Below, one piece after another: positions 12,994-25,296 of a DNA stretch of 64,000 nt (positions are counted from its first letter, which is position 1; the number at the start of each line of letters is the position of its first letter). Source of the DNA: Trichoplax adhaerens (taxonomy: Eukaryota; Placozoa; Uniplacotomia; Trichoplacea; Trichoplacidae); assembly GCF_000150275.1 (NCBI RefSeq), contig NW_002060953.1, forward strand, positions 1,437,407 through 1,501,406, written 5' to 3'. A program made the position numbers and the translations under genes. The notes below the pieces were generated by a model. That model made no database searches. It was not told the origin of the DNA and saw nothing but the letters and a program-made list of their open reading frames with translations.

Positions 12994-13509
12994 ATGGCTC
13001 AATCCAACTCCTTTATAAAATATTGCTTATCGATTTTAATGTTATTAATAGTAGTTATTTTTTGCGTTCATGTTCTAAGTATCGCTTCGCGAATCAATCA
13101 ATACACATTGATTACCAATTGTACGTACATAAATGGCAGTTTAGTCAGTCAGCCTTACCGAGGGGCGGTAGTTTTTGCAGATGCGTGGAATCCTTCTACC
13201 AATGTCAGAGTTATTACAAAGATATTACATCCTAATTCTCCTTATACTATAGTCAGTGACTATCGACTTTCGACGTATTTGTCACGTTGGAAAAGCAGCA
13301 AAACTTTGAATTGTTACGTTGATCTAGCCTCTTCGGCTGTTGTAAAGGCAGGAGCTGCCGATCGAATGCCAATTGCTTTTTATATTATTATCTTGATTCC
13401 GTTTTCCTTCCTCTTGCTGTTAACTGTTGCTGTGATTTGTTATAAGATTCGTCGTTCATTGAAGCCGGATAAGAGTAGTGCAGTACAGAGTAACGTTACT
13501 AGTATGTAG
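12994..13509 (+). CDS. Two-pass membrane protein with cysteine-bounded loop, paralogue B, 171 aa
   Basis: Single coding exon from ATG 12994 to TAG. Hydrophobic segments lie at about residues 8-31 and 126-152. The loop between them aligns with that of the protein at 9688 over its whole length. Shared features are Cys43 (NCTYINGS, holding two potential N-glycosylation sites), QPYRGAVV, a PNSPY element, LSTYLSRW, and Cys107 in CYVD. By eye the loop is about 30 percent identical to paralogue A, while the membrane segments and tails have diverged, which suggests the loop carries the function. The C-terminal tail is longer and basic, then Ser-rich. A splice acceptor (CTCCACAG) ends 13 bases before the ATG. 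An AATAAA follows at 13798. No named family is recognised. Confidence 0.8.
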   Translation: MAQSNSFIKYCLSILMLLIVVIFCVHVLSIASRINQYTLITNCTYINGSLVSQPYRGAVVFADAWNPSTNVRVITKILHPNSPYTIVSDYRLSTYLSRWKSSKTLNCYVDLASSAVVKAGAADRMPIAFYIIILIPFSFLLLLTVAVICYKIRRSLKPDKSSAVQSNVTSM

Positions 13510-14974
13510 GGCTTTTAGTTTATTGTAATCGATTCAAATGGCAAATACAGTAATCCAGTGTAGGAGCCCAGATGTGTTCTCTTTCGTAGATTGGCTTTCG
13601 CATTTTTTTTTTTTTTTTTTTTGGACTTGTTGATAAAACGTCGTTATGGTGCCGACCTAATCCATAATATTTAAGTTGCCTATACAGTATTCATTACTGA
13701 ACTTCTATTTCTCTTTCTCGAAGTTATTAAAGCCGCTTTCGCTAGTGCTTGTTTGATGAACGATTGTTTGCGACATTGTTCACAAGTACAGCACTACAAT
13801 AAATGAATAATATACTCGTACCCTAGTTATTTGAATGGAATTAAATTAAATGTGTCATCTAAGCAATAATTGAATCATAGTAATTTATGTAATAGCTATT
13901 CTTTTGATTAATATGGATGCTGACTAGTAAGCTTCATTTTGTAGCTGATATTAAATGACTAGCTATGAACTACCTATCATCTTCTGGCTTTCGTACTGGG
14001 AACGGCAACATTAATTTAAAAAAATGACAATGGTTTTAATTTGCATCAAAGTAAATAAGGTTAGCTCTATGCCAGCGCAATCACGATTGCTGGACCGTCA
14101 CTTTTGAAGTAATTGAAAATAAAACGGCATCATAGCTTAATCTTAAAGCTTCATCGCTACACTGTCCACTAAGACATAGCGAAGTAGTTTGAACTGTACA
14201 GTACATTGGACGAATCTGTGGAATGCAACCGCTTTTTCTACGCAATTAATCGCCTATTTATTGGATGATCAACTGCTTTCGGATGTCGGAGATACAGTAC
14301 ATAACAGCAAAAAAGTAGTCTTACAGACACTTGGAATTATGAAAACATTTTTATAGAAGCAGAGTTAAATGTAGATATCCTAGGACAGCTTTTAATACAT
14401 CTATAGAATCTGTCACGTATTCATGTGTTTACAGAAGTTATTTATTTACGACACTGCAGCAATAGAAATTTATTTGCATAGGCAAATATAAAACTAAATG
14501 GTGTTCATACTTGCTGTACGAATTGTGCCATAGCAATATACTGTACACTACGGTATACACTTTCTATCCGTGAAATACTTTTTCATATTTTGGATTTTCG
14601 AAAGGCTTTCGATAGGATAAAGTAGTCATCTTCTAAACCAAGGAGTAGGAAAGGCATGGTAGTTTTTATTTTTTGCGCTAAAGCATGGTAATTAAAGTTG
14701 TGCTGTACCTTTAATGGCGTGTTTTAGATACACGTTCATTGTTGCTGACAAAGATATTTCGTATCATTAAATTTTCGACTAGCGTTGTAGACGAAGGAAG
14801 TGGATATTGCATTCTAAACGAGCGTTGACTCCTGTTAAAGCTTTTTGACTACTATCATTCCAATTTCCTATGTACTGTCAGGCCTACGTACTGTACTGTA
14901 TGTCTGTGCGTATAGCGTATTTGTAATAGATTATGTAAACATAGTATAGCGTGCGGCGTACGGTAAATTTCATC
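13510..14974. other. Intergenic, no gene seen
   Basis: AT-rich sequence with scattered short GTACAGTAC motifs (near 14197 and 14886) and a T20 run. No coding exon is supported. Confidence 0.5.
13603..13622. repeat. Poly(T) run of 20
   Basis: An uninterrupted T20 tract lies about 90 bases downstream of the stop of the second two-pass gene. On the minus strand it would be a poly(A) tail-like tract, but no retroelement body is visible beside it. Confidence 0.9.
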
Positions 14975-15522
14975 ATGGAGTTCATCAACATGTCTATATA
15001 CGCTATTGCATTCAGTGTAATACTGTACCTGTCTATAGATTTTGTACTCCAGCTCATTTTTTATAACAAGTTCGATCAGCATTGCTCATTGTCAAAATAC
15101 TTTACTGCTACTACGCGATTATTAATGAAAGCAATATCATACTGGTAGCACCTAAGTCGTACTACAGTTTAGATAATTTAAACTACGTATTCAAGCTAAA
15201 TTCAGGAGAAATACTGACTATGGAGGACTTTCTAAAACCTTGTATGTCAATTTTATCGAAATCATATTGCTTACTGGCTTCATTGACAAGATATACATAC
15301 GATCTGCTAACTAGAGAACTATATAGTTTGCAATATGTTATTACTATTCTAGGTTACAAAACACATTTGTGTGAATACAGGAAAGTAACGAGTTTGTTGA
15401 ACTACCTCCTTACATGCATTATAGCTATGCTATTAATTTTAGACTTAATCTATGACATTGTCACGATGCTGCGAAAGGTCATAAAAAAAAGAGTTGAGCC
15501 ATATACTTTAATGATTTGCTGA
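14975..15522 (+). pseudogene. Possible third two-pass protein, reading frame broken
   Basis: Two overlapping frames look like halves of one protein. The first starts at ATG 14975 and gives a hydrophobic segment of about 24 residues, then stops at 15146. The second is open from about 15082 to TGA 15522. It contains CYY near its start, a MEDFL element followed by Cys residues in its middle, and a strong C-terminal hydrophobic segment of about 25 residues with a basic tail. The order of TM, cysteine, loop, FL motif, cysteine and TM matches the two genes at 9688 and 12994. Sequence identity is low and CYVD is absent. No splice site resolves the overlap, so a frameshift between 15082 and 15146 is the simplest reading. 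It could instead be a chance pair of frames in AT-rich DNA. Confidence 0.35.
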
Positions 15523-16987
15523 TTAGAATAATCAGCTGATATTCTAGTCATACTACAGCAATCGGACAAATGCATATCATAATTTATATGCTACAATAGC
15601 TTAAGAACTACAAAGCTCTTAGCAAAACACGAACTCTAAAATAGCGTTGATTGCGAATCGTTTGAGATAGAAATGATTAAAATTTCTCAGGATATGCAAT
15701 TGTTCAGAATTGCCTAACTATCATCCTATCGGTATTAAGATGCTCTATGTAGCATTTGAGAGAAGAAGTATCACTATAAACATTATAGTTGAATATTCTA
15801 CCAAGATCGCAAAATGCCAAGTTATCTGCATTGCGTGTATACGGATACTGTAGGTCGTTTATTGTTATCATTACTTACTACTATCTGGCTTTCCTTAAAC
15901 TGTCATATCTAATTTTATATCTAGTCAACTAGTAAATTGTAAACAGTTTATCTCTTGCATCGAATTCTACATGAGCATCGCAAATAAGCTATCGTCTGCA
16001 CATTCTTCTACTATATGCTAAATTGTATATCGCACTAAACATGTATGGTGTAAGGTAGAATAGCATAAGGTTTCTTCAAGTCAAATTCTTCTTACTTCAG
16101 GTTCTTGCTACAGTCTGCATATGCTGAATGTTTGTATGTGTCATATTATATGCTTATATTGACTTGAATATTCGGGTAAGATATGTTTAATAATTTCAAA
16201 TTACGTTAATTATCTGTAGCGTCAGAGTTTTATTGGGGTAATGAGTAGCGCTTTACATCGGTTAGATAGTTTTTAACAGTTTTAAATTGATTGATTTTTC
16301 AACAAAATTTGACCTTTTGGTAACGTATTTGTAAAATTAAATTTTAGATATGCAACGTAGTTTAGATATTATGATTATTGATAAGAATGCATATTACTTC
16401 AATTAATTCGACACCAGATCAATAATATGATATTTGCAGTTTCTTTATTAAGCTCCATTATTACATAATTATCATTTTCTTATTTGCTGTTGAGCAACGG
16501 TTGAGTTGTTTCGTTTAGGCTATCAACTTCTGATGGTAGAAGCGTTCCAGCTCTATAGTTGCAAATATTGAAATTAAATTTTATATATTACCTTTAAATT
16601 GAAAACTTTATTTTAGTGATGCAAGAATAGTATAGATCTTATGTTCGCTTAGCTATAATGTACAGATATACCGTAGCATCAGGAATTAAGTAAATTTATG
16701 TACATATCAATCTCATCGCCAGCTTGTGAATTCATATTTAATATACTACATTTAACGTATCTGATTATAGTTCACACAAAATTTAAGATGTCCTGTTGTC
16801 ATATTAAGAGAAAAATAATTTTCCTGCTGTTCTTTAATGCAAATTTGCTAGCCTATACAATAGATTTATTCTGAAAATACTATCGTATATGAATTCTCTA
16901 GTTTAATCTAAGGTGTGAGTTACTGTATTGAAGCAATAAATATGATATTTTTGATAAGCTGATGGTACTGCTTTAAGAAATAGTATT
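15523..16987. other. Intergenic, no gene seen
   Basis: AT-rich sequence without open frames of note or repeats, ending at the 3' end of the SLCO gene on the minus strand. Confidence 0.5.
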
Positions 16988-19900
16988 TTACGAGTATTTA
17001 TGCCTGCACGACTTGTGTTTAATGCCAAAACAAAATCTCGCAGACAATTTTGTGCTTGTAAGTGTACTTAATTGTGAAACTTGCCCTATATCCTGTAAAT
17101 ATCTTTTTTCGTCTTTGCGATGAAAGTACCAAAGTACGGCATAAATAATGACCTGCATTCCTTTAAAAACAATCATAGTTATAAACATATTCTTGCTCAT
17201 ATCTCTGTTGTCATACTGCCAGCAAAACTGATTATGATCACACTCAATGTTCCAGAGCGAACATGCTTTATCCATGACTATACCCAAGAATATTGGGCCT
17301 AGTAATCCTCCTATCATTCTTTTCATAAACCCCAATACTCCTAAAGCAAACGATACCTGGCTTTCCGGGACGTTCCTGCAGAGGATATAAGAACTTTAGT
17401 ACCTTAGTTACTGTTTCTAATTAAAATTTCACTTTATACATCTTTAATTGATGTGTCGATTTTTCTCTTGCCAACGTAAGCATAAATAGTAAAAACGTGG
17501 AACTATTTTTAGGGCTTACCTAAGGATGACTGTTAATGTTGGCGAATAAGAAATATAAGCAGCAATAACTGAAAAAGTTATACCGATCATTAAAGCATAT
17601 AAAGGTTGACAAATTGGAACTTGACAAAATCCTGGTGTAGCAGAAGGTACGCAAGTGCAATTTTTATAAACCTATTTTAAATACAGCAATAAAATATTGA
17701 AACTGTCTCAGTTTTCTGTTCTGTAAGTAAGATTGTGCAAGGCATAAAAGTATTGTATAGTCTTAGTGAATGGTTCATATGCTATACATTGAAATTTCAA
17801 TTAATATTTAAGCTCTAGTATATTTATGTATCGTTTGTAATTACATTTAACCGTAAACAATGACTAGGATATTCACATTTTAACGTTGGTTAAAATACTT
17901 TGGGTGTGCTATTTTTCTCATTATTTTCCTTAATTCTACATATGCCAGTAAGCGAATTAAATATAAATATGAGTCTTCTAATGCTTTTAACGATTATTCG
18001 TAAAACATGATAGTTGGAATGCTATAGCACCATAAAGCAGTAATGTTGGTTTATTACTCCATAATTATAAGATAATTGCTTCTTTAGTTAGGTGTGGGTA
18101 TAAGTTGATTTAACAAAAATCTGGATGCAGGGCGAATTCTAAAGATATTATATTTATTGAATATTCTGCTTACAAGGTTATTATTAAAATCAGATTCTTT
18201 TAAACTACTGCAGCCGGCATGGCAAGGGGATAAATAGGATATGCCATCACCACCGCATACAGGTTCAAATGGAACGGAATCGCACAAACAGTGACTATTA
18301 CATGCCGCCTTGTATGTTATATTGGCATACCTATTAATGAAAAGTCAATTATCTCAGATTTATGAATAATATCGCTCTCGTTATGATAAATTTACATCTA
18401 ATTATTTATTTCGATGTGCTATATTCTATTTTCACTTCCTAATGATAAGTAAGCTAAAGTGCTTAACTTACGTATTTAAAGGCAATGAAATATCGATTTG
18501 TGAATTATTAAAATTATACGGGATATTCACACCAGCAATGGGTATATTAGGACATGATATCAAGTATACCCCTCCTAGAAGAAAGTTACAAATACTTGTG
18601 AAGAAGCAAAATCTGGAAATTTGAGATCCTTTCAATTTCCAGCGTTTGATTACATAGCCACCCTATCGAATATAATTATGATTAAGGTATCATTTGGTGA
18701 TAAATCTTGTACAATGATGCCTGCATTTTGTATTGCGGTAAATTTTTTAAGAAGAATCGCTTTCTAGCAATTGATTAAGCAGATATTGTTGCTTACCGCA
18801 ACTTGGCCTACAGAGGCAATGAAAGAAATCAAACCACCACCGAGCATACTAGCTACCAACAACGAATAGCCTGTTTGGGCTTGAATGTATTGAGGAAGAA
18901 ACATTGTAAGACCATTGATAGCTACTTTATCCACAGTAATGCCGAAACTTGCAAACATAAAAATTTTATTGGATAACAACTGTTTGATTGCTTTTGGTAA
19001 ATCGATCATACGATTTCCATACTGATAATCCATATGTTGAGTAGCCACTGTGGCTTCCTTAATTCTCTCTTGCCGTGTATTGTAGTATGATGGTAAATGG
19101 CGTGGAAATGCAAACACGAATAAAACTGTTAATGCAATTAGAACAACAATACCTAGATAATTAATCCACCAAGCTCCAACCCATGCAACGCTATTAGAAG
19201 TTAAACCTGTTCATGTTTAAAGAAAACATAAAATTATTGCATTATATCCCAAATATTACATATCATATAAGATTTAAAAGTATTTACCAAACTTTTGCGA
19301 TTATGAAATCATGATAACACAATCGATTAGCTATTACCAATTTTAAACTTACTGATCTGAAACTGTTAAATGTAAATCAATGAATAATGTATTTGTCATG
19401 GGAGTCAAATGATTCATGTCTTGAGTGAGCTTACTATAATTATTATTTTACATCGTATCGACGATTTCTGATGTAAAAACAGCTTCTAGTCAGATTCATA
19501 ATTTCTAATACTTGCAATCAATGAATGCATGTATTAAATTTTTGCATCATGTTCCGTAGGAAATTAAACTAATTAGAATGATAGTAGTAAGATGATGGGG
19601 CAGTGGCAGAGATTACATATAGCAGTTCTTTCTAAATTATTCTACCAATTCATTCTGCGATATTGACACAGTTAACGGTTGTAGTATCTGTAAATTTATT
19701 TACTATTGCTGGTGTATAGAATGGTGAAGCCTGGTGAAAGGAAATTTTTAGGTAGAACCATCATTTTCTCATTAATAACAGATTAACATTATATTTCATT
19801 CATTATCATTCCTCCGTGGAGGTCGGTAAGTAAAGTACTAAAATATTCGATGGATTTTCCATACATATGCTACAGATACATTCTATCGAAACGAAATAAA

Positions 19901-20817
19901 TTACGATATAGAATGAATAGTACTGCACGGCATACATACTATCATAAACGTCCTATTTAGAATTTTAGTTAGTATCGTATCTACGTAATATCAATACCAT
20001 TAGGTGGATCTTTAGGCCAATCAACGTATACATTTGTTAAAGCACCGCCAATAACATATCCTAATGTTGGACCGATAATGCTCATCATATGAATAATACC
20101 AACGTATAACGGAGAGATAATGGGGCTAACGTTTTCATCTAAATATGCTACACTTAAATTATATCGTGTAGCGTTACCTGCGCCACATAAAATTTGTCCT
20201 AGGACGAATAAAAAGGGACAAATCCAAAATGTTGAAGGCTCATAACTTTTTGAACATTTTTCATCGATTGATGTTGTGTTGATGCTTCTATGGCATAAAG
20301 TTTTACCGCTATCATCTTCAAGATAATAGTAGTCATCGACAAGGAAATGAGGGGCTACAAACAACATTGTACCAACTATGTAGAGAAGTAAGCTATAGCC
20401 GATCCAACGACCTTTATGCTTTTGGCTAGCATAAAATGTTAACAAAATGCCATTAATTGCAGCGGAGATATCGGCAGAACTCATAATAGCACCGACTTCT
20501 GTCGATGTCATATTATATCGTTTTTCCAAAATTGGAGCAATAACAGCTTTAAATCCGAGAAATGCTGTTCCGATTGTACTAAAATAACATAGGATGATAA
20601 GTAACCAAAAAGAGTTATTAAATACTTGCAACCACTGTGGACGAAAGTATCCTAAGCCACATTCTGAAATTTCATCAAGTGAGTCAAGATCATCATGAAG
20701 ATCATCATAATCGTCATCCTTGTCATTAAATTGTTGATTAGTGTCGCCAGCATTATTTGTATAGCTTATTTCTGATGGATGAATAGGTAAAATACTGCTC
20801 AGCTCCTCTTGAGACAT
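16988..20817 (-). CDS. Organic anion transporter (SLCO/OATP family), 704 aa
   Basis: Six exons on the minus strand: 20817-19985, 19190-18797, 18662-18472, 18330-18174, 17671-17520 and 17375-16988. Phases agree and the summed length of 2115 bases gives 704 residues, normal for the family. Exon 1 has an acidic N-terminus (DKDDDYDDLHDDLDSLDE), then FRPQWLQVFNN and the first membrane helices. Exon 2 carries VAWVGAWWINYLG, corresponding to the OATP signature around helix 6. Exon 4 encodes the Kazal-like extracellular loop, with CNSHCLCDSVPFEPVCGG and further cysteines in SPCHAGC. Exons 5-6 supply the rest of the Cys-rich loop and the last helices, including PESQVSFALGVLGF. Members mediate sodium-independent uptake of amphipathic organic anions at the plasma membrane; the substrate here cannot be read. 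A possible splice acceptor lies 14 bases before the ATG. Confidence 0.93.
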
Positions 20818-23800
20818 GATTCTTCATTTAATCTGTTACTATTTAGATGACATTTAACGATGGAAGTCAATTTAGATGTTATAATACCTCTAGGTCACTA
20901 GCCACGGACGTTTAGCGACTCTACAATTTAATATCCCATATATAAGAGTTGCAGAGCATGAAGTACTCGCATTAAATATTCTATATTACTTGTATAAAGA
21001 AAAAAATGTTATTTTAGCTTGCACCTGCCAATTAAAAATTACCTTTTCATTGTAGTGATCTCAAGTAAACATAACAAAGCTTATTGCATTTCAGCATTAA
21101 TTGTTCTTGTTACAACATCCACTGTTTTTAAAATAGCTGAATAAGATAGTGAAAATCGACTTAAAAAGTGTTAATTACATCTGTTCGAAATCATAATTGG
21201 AAAATAAATTCTAATTATCTGATATTAAACAGTTACTGTAACAAAGAAATAAATGAAAAGCTGAATTTATATAGATTAATATAGTTTTTATATTTCTCTT
21301 ATAGGTCAGTGAAATCTTGGATACCATCCCGATGCCGCATTTAGAGATCTGGTTGAGTGCTCAAGTATTAATGCAATCCTTGATTTGAAAGACCTTTGTT
21401 TATTGCGTCTAATATTCAAGGCAATGTATAGTCAAATTATTTTTATTATATCCTGGGCGCTCTGTTCTACAATCCTTATAAGCATTTCTCTGACCTGTAA
21501 TACACCACTCTATTGATATAAGGGTAGCGTGTATAAGTAACCTATGAAAAGTGAAACATAGGATAAACGTAAGCTCTTTTGTTGCGTTTAGAAGGATGTA
21601 TTTTAGCCTAGTGAATTGGAATTTTTTAATTTGACAAAATTACAAGTTGACAAAACAGATTTGCAATATATCAGTATTTGCGGCTATAATAATATTTACG
21701 AAAGATGTTATACTATATACCACATTGAAGGGAAATGAGCTACTTTTTAGAGGTCTTATTAATGCATATTTACAGTACAGTATTTATTCTTATTTTAGAT
21801 ATCAATTTATATCCACGTATTGCTACCTGATCATTTTCTAATTACGTAATTATTAATGTTCTAATTATTCGTCCATTCATTATAGGTTAGGTTTTAAAAC
21901 TCCGCGATGCAACGTTAGATGGCTCGTATCAGTTTCAAAAATTCATTCCAATCAAGTAATTTAAATTTGCCGTTACCAAAAAGCAATCTTTAAGATCAAG
22001 TCATGTTAATCATGATTTGGAAAATAACGGTAACAATTTTGGCCATACTATCCTATCGATTCATAGACATTATTAAAAAGATTAAAGTAGCCATATAATA
22101 ACGGATAAATTAATAATGAAGATTAGATTTTTCGAGATAATATATGTACTGTTCCAAAGGATTATTACTCTCTATAGTATTTGATAGCATTATTTTACTT
22201 TAAATATGGTCATTTAATGTAAGCATAAGAAAGTGCTTTAGCGATAAAATTGGCAAGAATGAAAATTAATTATTTCGCTATGTAAATAATATTTGAATAG
22301 CTAAAAGGTTTGATATCCCATTGTAACCACGAATCTTAAAATGAAGAAGATAACATATCATATTTGACAGTATAAAATGGATAAAAGCTTGTCATTAAAT
22401 ATACTTTTGAGAAACTAAGCTTAAGCAATGCTAACTATTTAAGTTGGAAAACTTGATTATTTGTGGTTCAGTGCAACATTAAACAGTATTTCAACTCCAC
22501 GAGTGTCATTAGGCCTCATTTAAGGTTTATACTGGCCAATTGTAATCGGTATCGTAATTTGGATAGTAGTTTTATTTTAGCTAGATTTTTTTCTCGTTTT
22601 TAGGCCTCTCATAATTAGAATAGATGATTCCTACAGTAGTGAAAATATATAGAGTGGCATAGTTCTTATTTGACGAAAGTTCTAGAATTTAATATTTTAT
22701 GAAATTTATAAAACGTAAGCTTTGTATACGATATAATAATAATCTTGTTGTTCTATACTCGGGAAGTATAGATATTAGCCATATCTTAATACATTACTAG
22801 CATTTCTGATTTTTCTAATTTTATCTGCTGAATAGGTTGGTACTTTAACTGCCATATTATTAAAGCACAGGCTTTACTAAACAATGCAAACGTTCATACC
22901 TTGTGCCATATTTCAAATTTAATAAATCGAAATTTTAATCAGACAGTTACTTATTACTTTATGCTACCGACTAAAATTGGTCGAGATAATCTTTCCACTT
23001 GAACTCCTGTAGTGGTAATGACAGGCTTTCCTTCTGTACTCAATTTCGTCTGTCTACATTTTTCGGTATTTTATGCTAAAGTGAAAAAGCATGAACAGTT
23101 AGCACTGTACCAAGGATCTGTACCTGGTTCAAGTTTTTTATAAATGCCGAGCAATTATCGTGTATGCTACAAACCATGTCTTGTATTCTCAACTATATGC
23201 TATTGATATGATATTATTTATGTCGGTAGTCTGGGTTATAATTATCGCTTTATGTATTTTAATTCTGAAATACTGACAATTATAATTAATGTCATATAAC
23301 AATTTCTGAACTATAATGAGTAACAAATGAATAGAGACAAGAAATGATGATCTAAAAATAACATTTAATCCAGAACGACTACAATAGACGCCGCTTTAGC
23401 TTATTAACCTAAACTATCAGAGAAAATTTTATTCAAAGATTGCGAGCAGTAAAGTCAATTTCTTGAAAAAGATTTCATTGTAGCAGTATGCTTCGGTTTT
23501 TATATATTTGTTAGTCTGAAATGTTATGTTGTAGTGTATGACGTTGACGATTTGAAACGTTGAATTGATGGTGTATAATCTCGACGTATTATCATAGACG
23601 CCGACTCCCTGATGTGATTAATCTCAAAGATTTAAGGCATTGATAAATAAAGACTATAGTAAAGCCGCGTTTCTATACTCCTGCAAAGAATAAGCGTAGA
23701 TTTGAATGTAGCTTAAATTAGATTAAGTAAGGATTATATTAATTATTATTAACATAGATATATCGCGTTATTACGCAAATGCCGGAAGTGTTGACATGAT

Positions 23801-25296
23801 GATTTTCTTGATTTTATTATTTATATTCATTGTTTCTAGATATTAATTTCTAATCTCTTTGCTACAGTACTTCGTTTGTTATTGATGAATTGCTGACAAA
23901 TTTTATGATATTGTCTACAAGGAAATGAACAAGATTAAATCTATTGGATAACAGATTAGGCAAAGTCAATTGATTCATAGGCGTTGAGTTTATGCATGCA
24001 CAAAATGTTCATTGCATGTTAATATAGGCATTTTAGTGCTTGTAGTGGTTAAAGATGAGCGAAAATGTTGGTAATGTATCCAACTTGCAAGTCATAAAGT
24101 CAGCGGAGATTTATTTGACGCTTTTACAGTGCAACAAGGCATCCGCTACTTCGAGAATATGAGAAAATTAATTATAGAACATAGTTGCTAATTGTAATAC
24201 TGTAATAATTTCCGTATTCTGGTTATGATTGATAAATTCTATAATATAGTAATAACACGAATATATTGCCTATTGAAATCCAATCCATTGTTTTCCCATC
24301 CCGTTTTAAATTATGGGTAGATATAACTCAATAATGATTATCATATAATTCTACAACTGGAGGAATCATAACAATACTAGCTGTCGTTTAATTTACAATT
24401 GCAAGAGAAAAGTAGATGGCAGAACAATCAACAAGTTGACAGATCACAAGGTGGCAGATAATAATTCTATCCAATCTACCTTAGCATTGTTTGATGCTAT
24501 TCAAATCATATTAATTATTGTTATCTATCCTTATCATAATGCCCAATAGCATGTTGTGTATTTGATTGACTACCGAATTTAAATGATAAATTTGTTTGTT
24601 TAATTAGTCGACTCGATTGTATATATTTACGCTATGTTCACCTTTCTGATGTGGCAGCAACACCCTCTCGACCAGTATAGTTTACTACATCATCTTGGAT
24701 TGACATATTGAAAAGTGGGCAGACATTAACAAGTACTAATACTTATGTTAAAAGGGATATATACCCAAGTTGAGAATAGTATTATTGTGAAGTTGGGCAT
24801 ATTCCTGTTTAGTAAGGTCGTTAATGGATGTGTTTTGACCGATGGTATGTTTTACAGATGAAATGTTATGTAAAGTGTCTTCACTATCTTGTATATAGCC
24901 GTAGAATAATAGTTTACCAATGGGATTACTTGCCTAGGTTAAAATATTGAACTGTTAACATTAACTTGAGAAACCGAACAAAATATGGAAATTTGTATTC
25001 TTCCTAACCACGTTCTAGAATCACGAATAGTGATAGCCTTCTTTTTTTTTATTTAATTTAGCATTTAGGTGAACTGCTTTCCGCTGCTTTTACCCAAAGA
25101 GATTGGAAACTTGTACTTCATTTTTTTGCAAGTCATCAAGTAATTATAATCGGAAATGTGTCTTAGCTTGACCACCTAGCTAAAGACCACTGCTAATGAA
25201 CTGAAGAAGGAAAGAAAAACAATCTCTTCACGTACTGTATAAACTTATCATTTACGTCACAATTACAACCCTTCCATTCAGCCCAGATTAATCGAC
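20818..25296. other. Large AT-rich intergenic stretch
   Basis: About 4.5 kb separates the divergently placed SLCO and ubiquitin-like genes and should hold both promoters. I found no exon with protein-family resemblance, no tRNA-like B box and no repeat array. Short open frames (for example 21647-21841) have the composition of the background. Confidence 0.5.
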
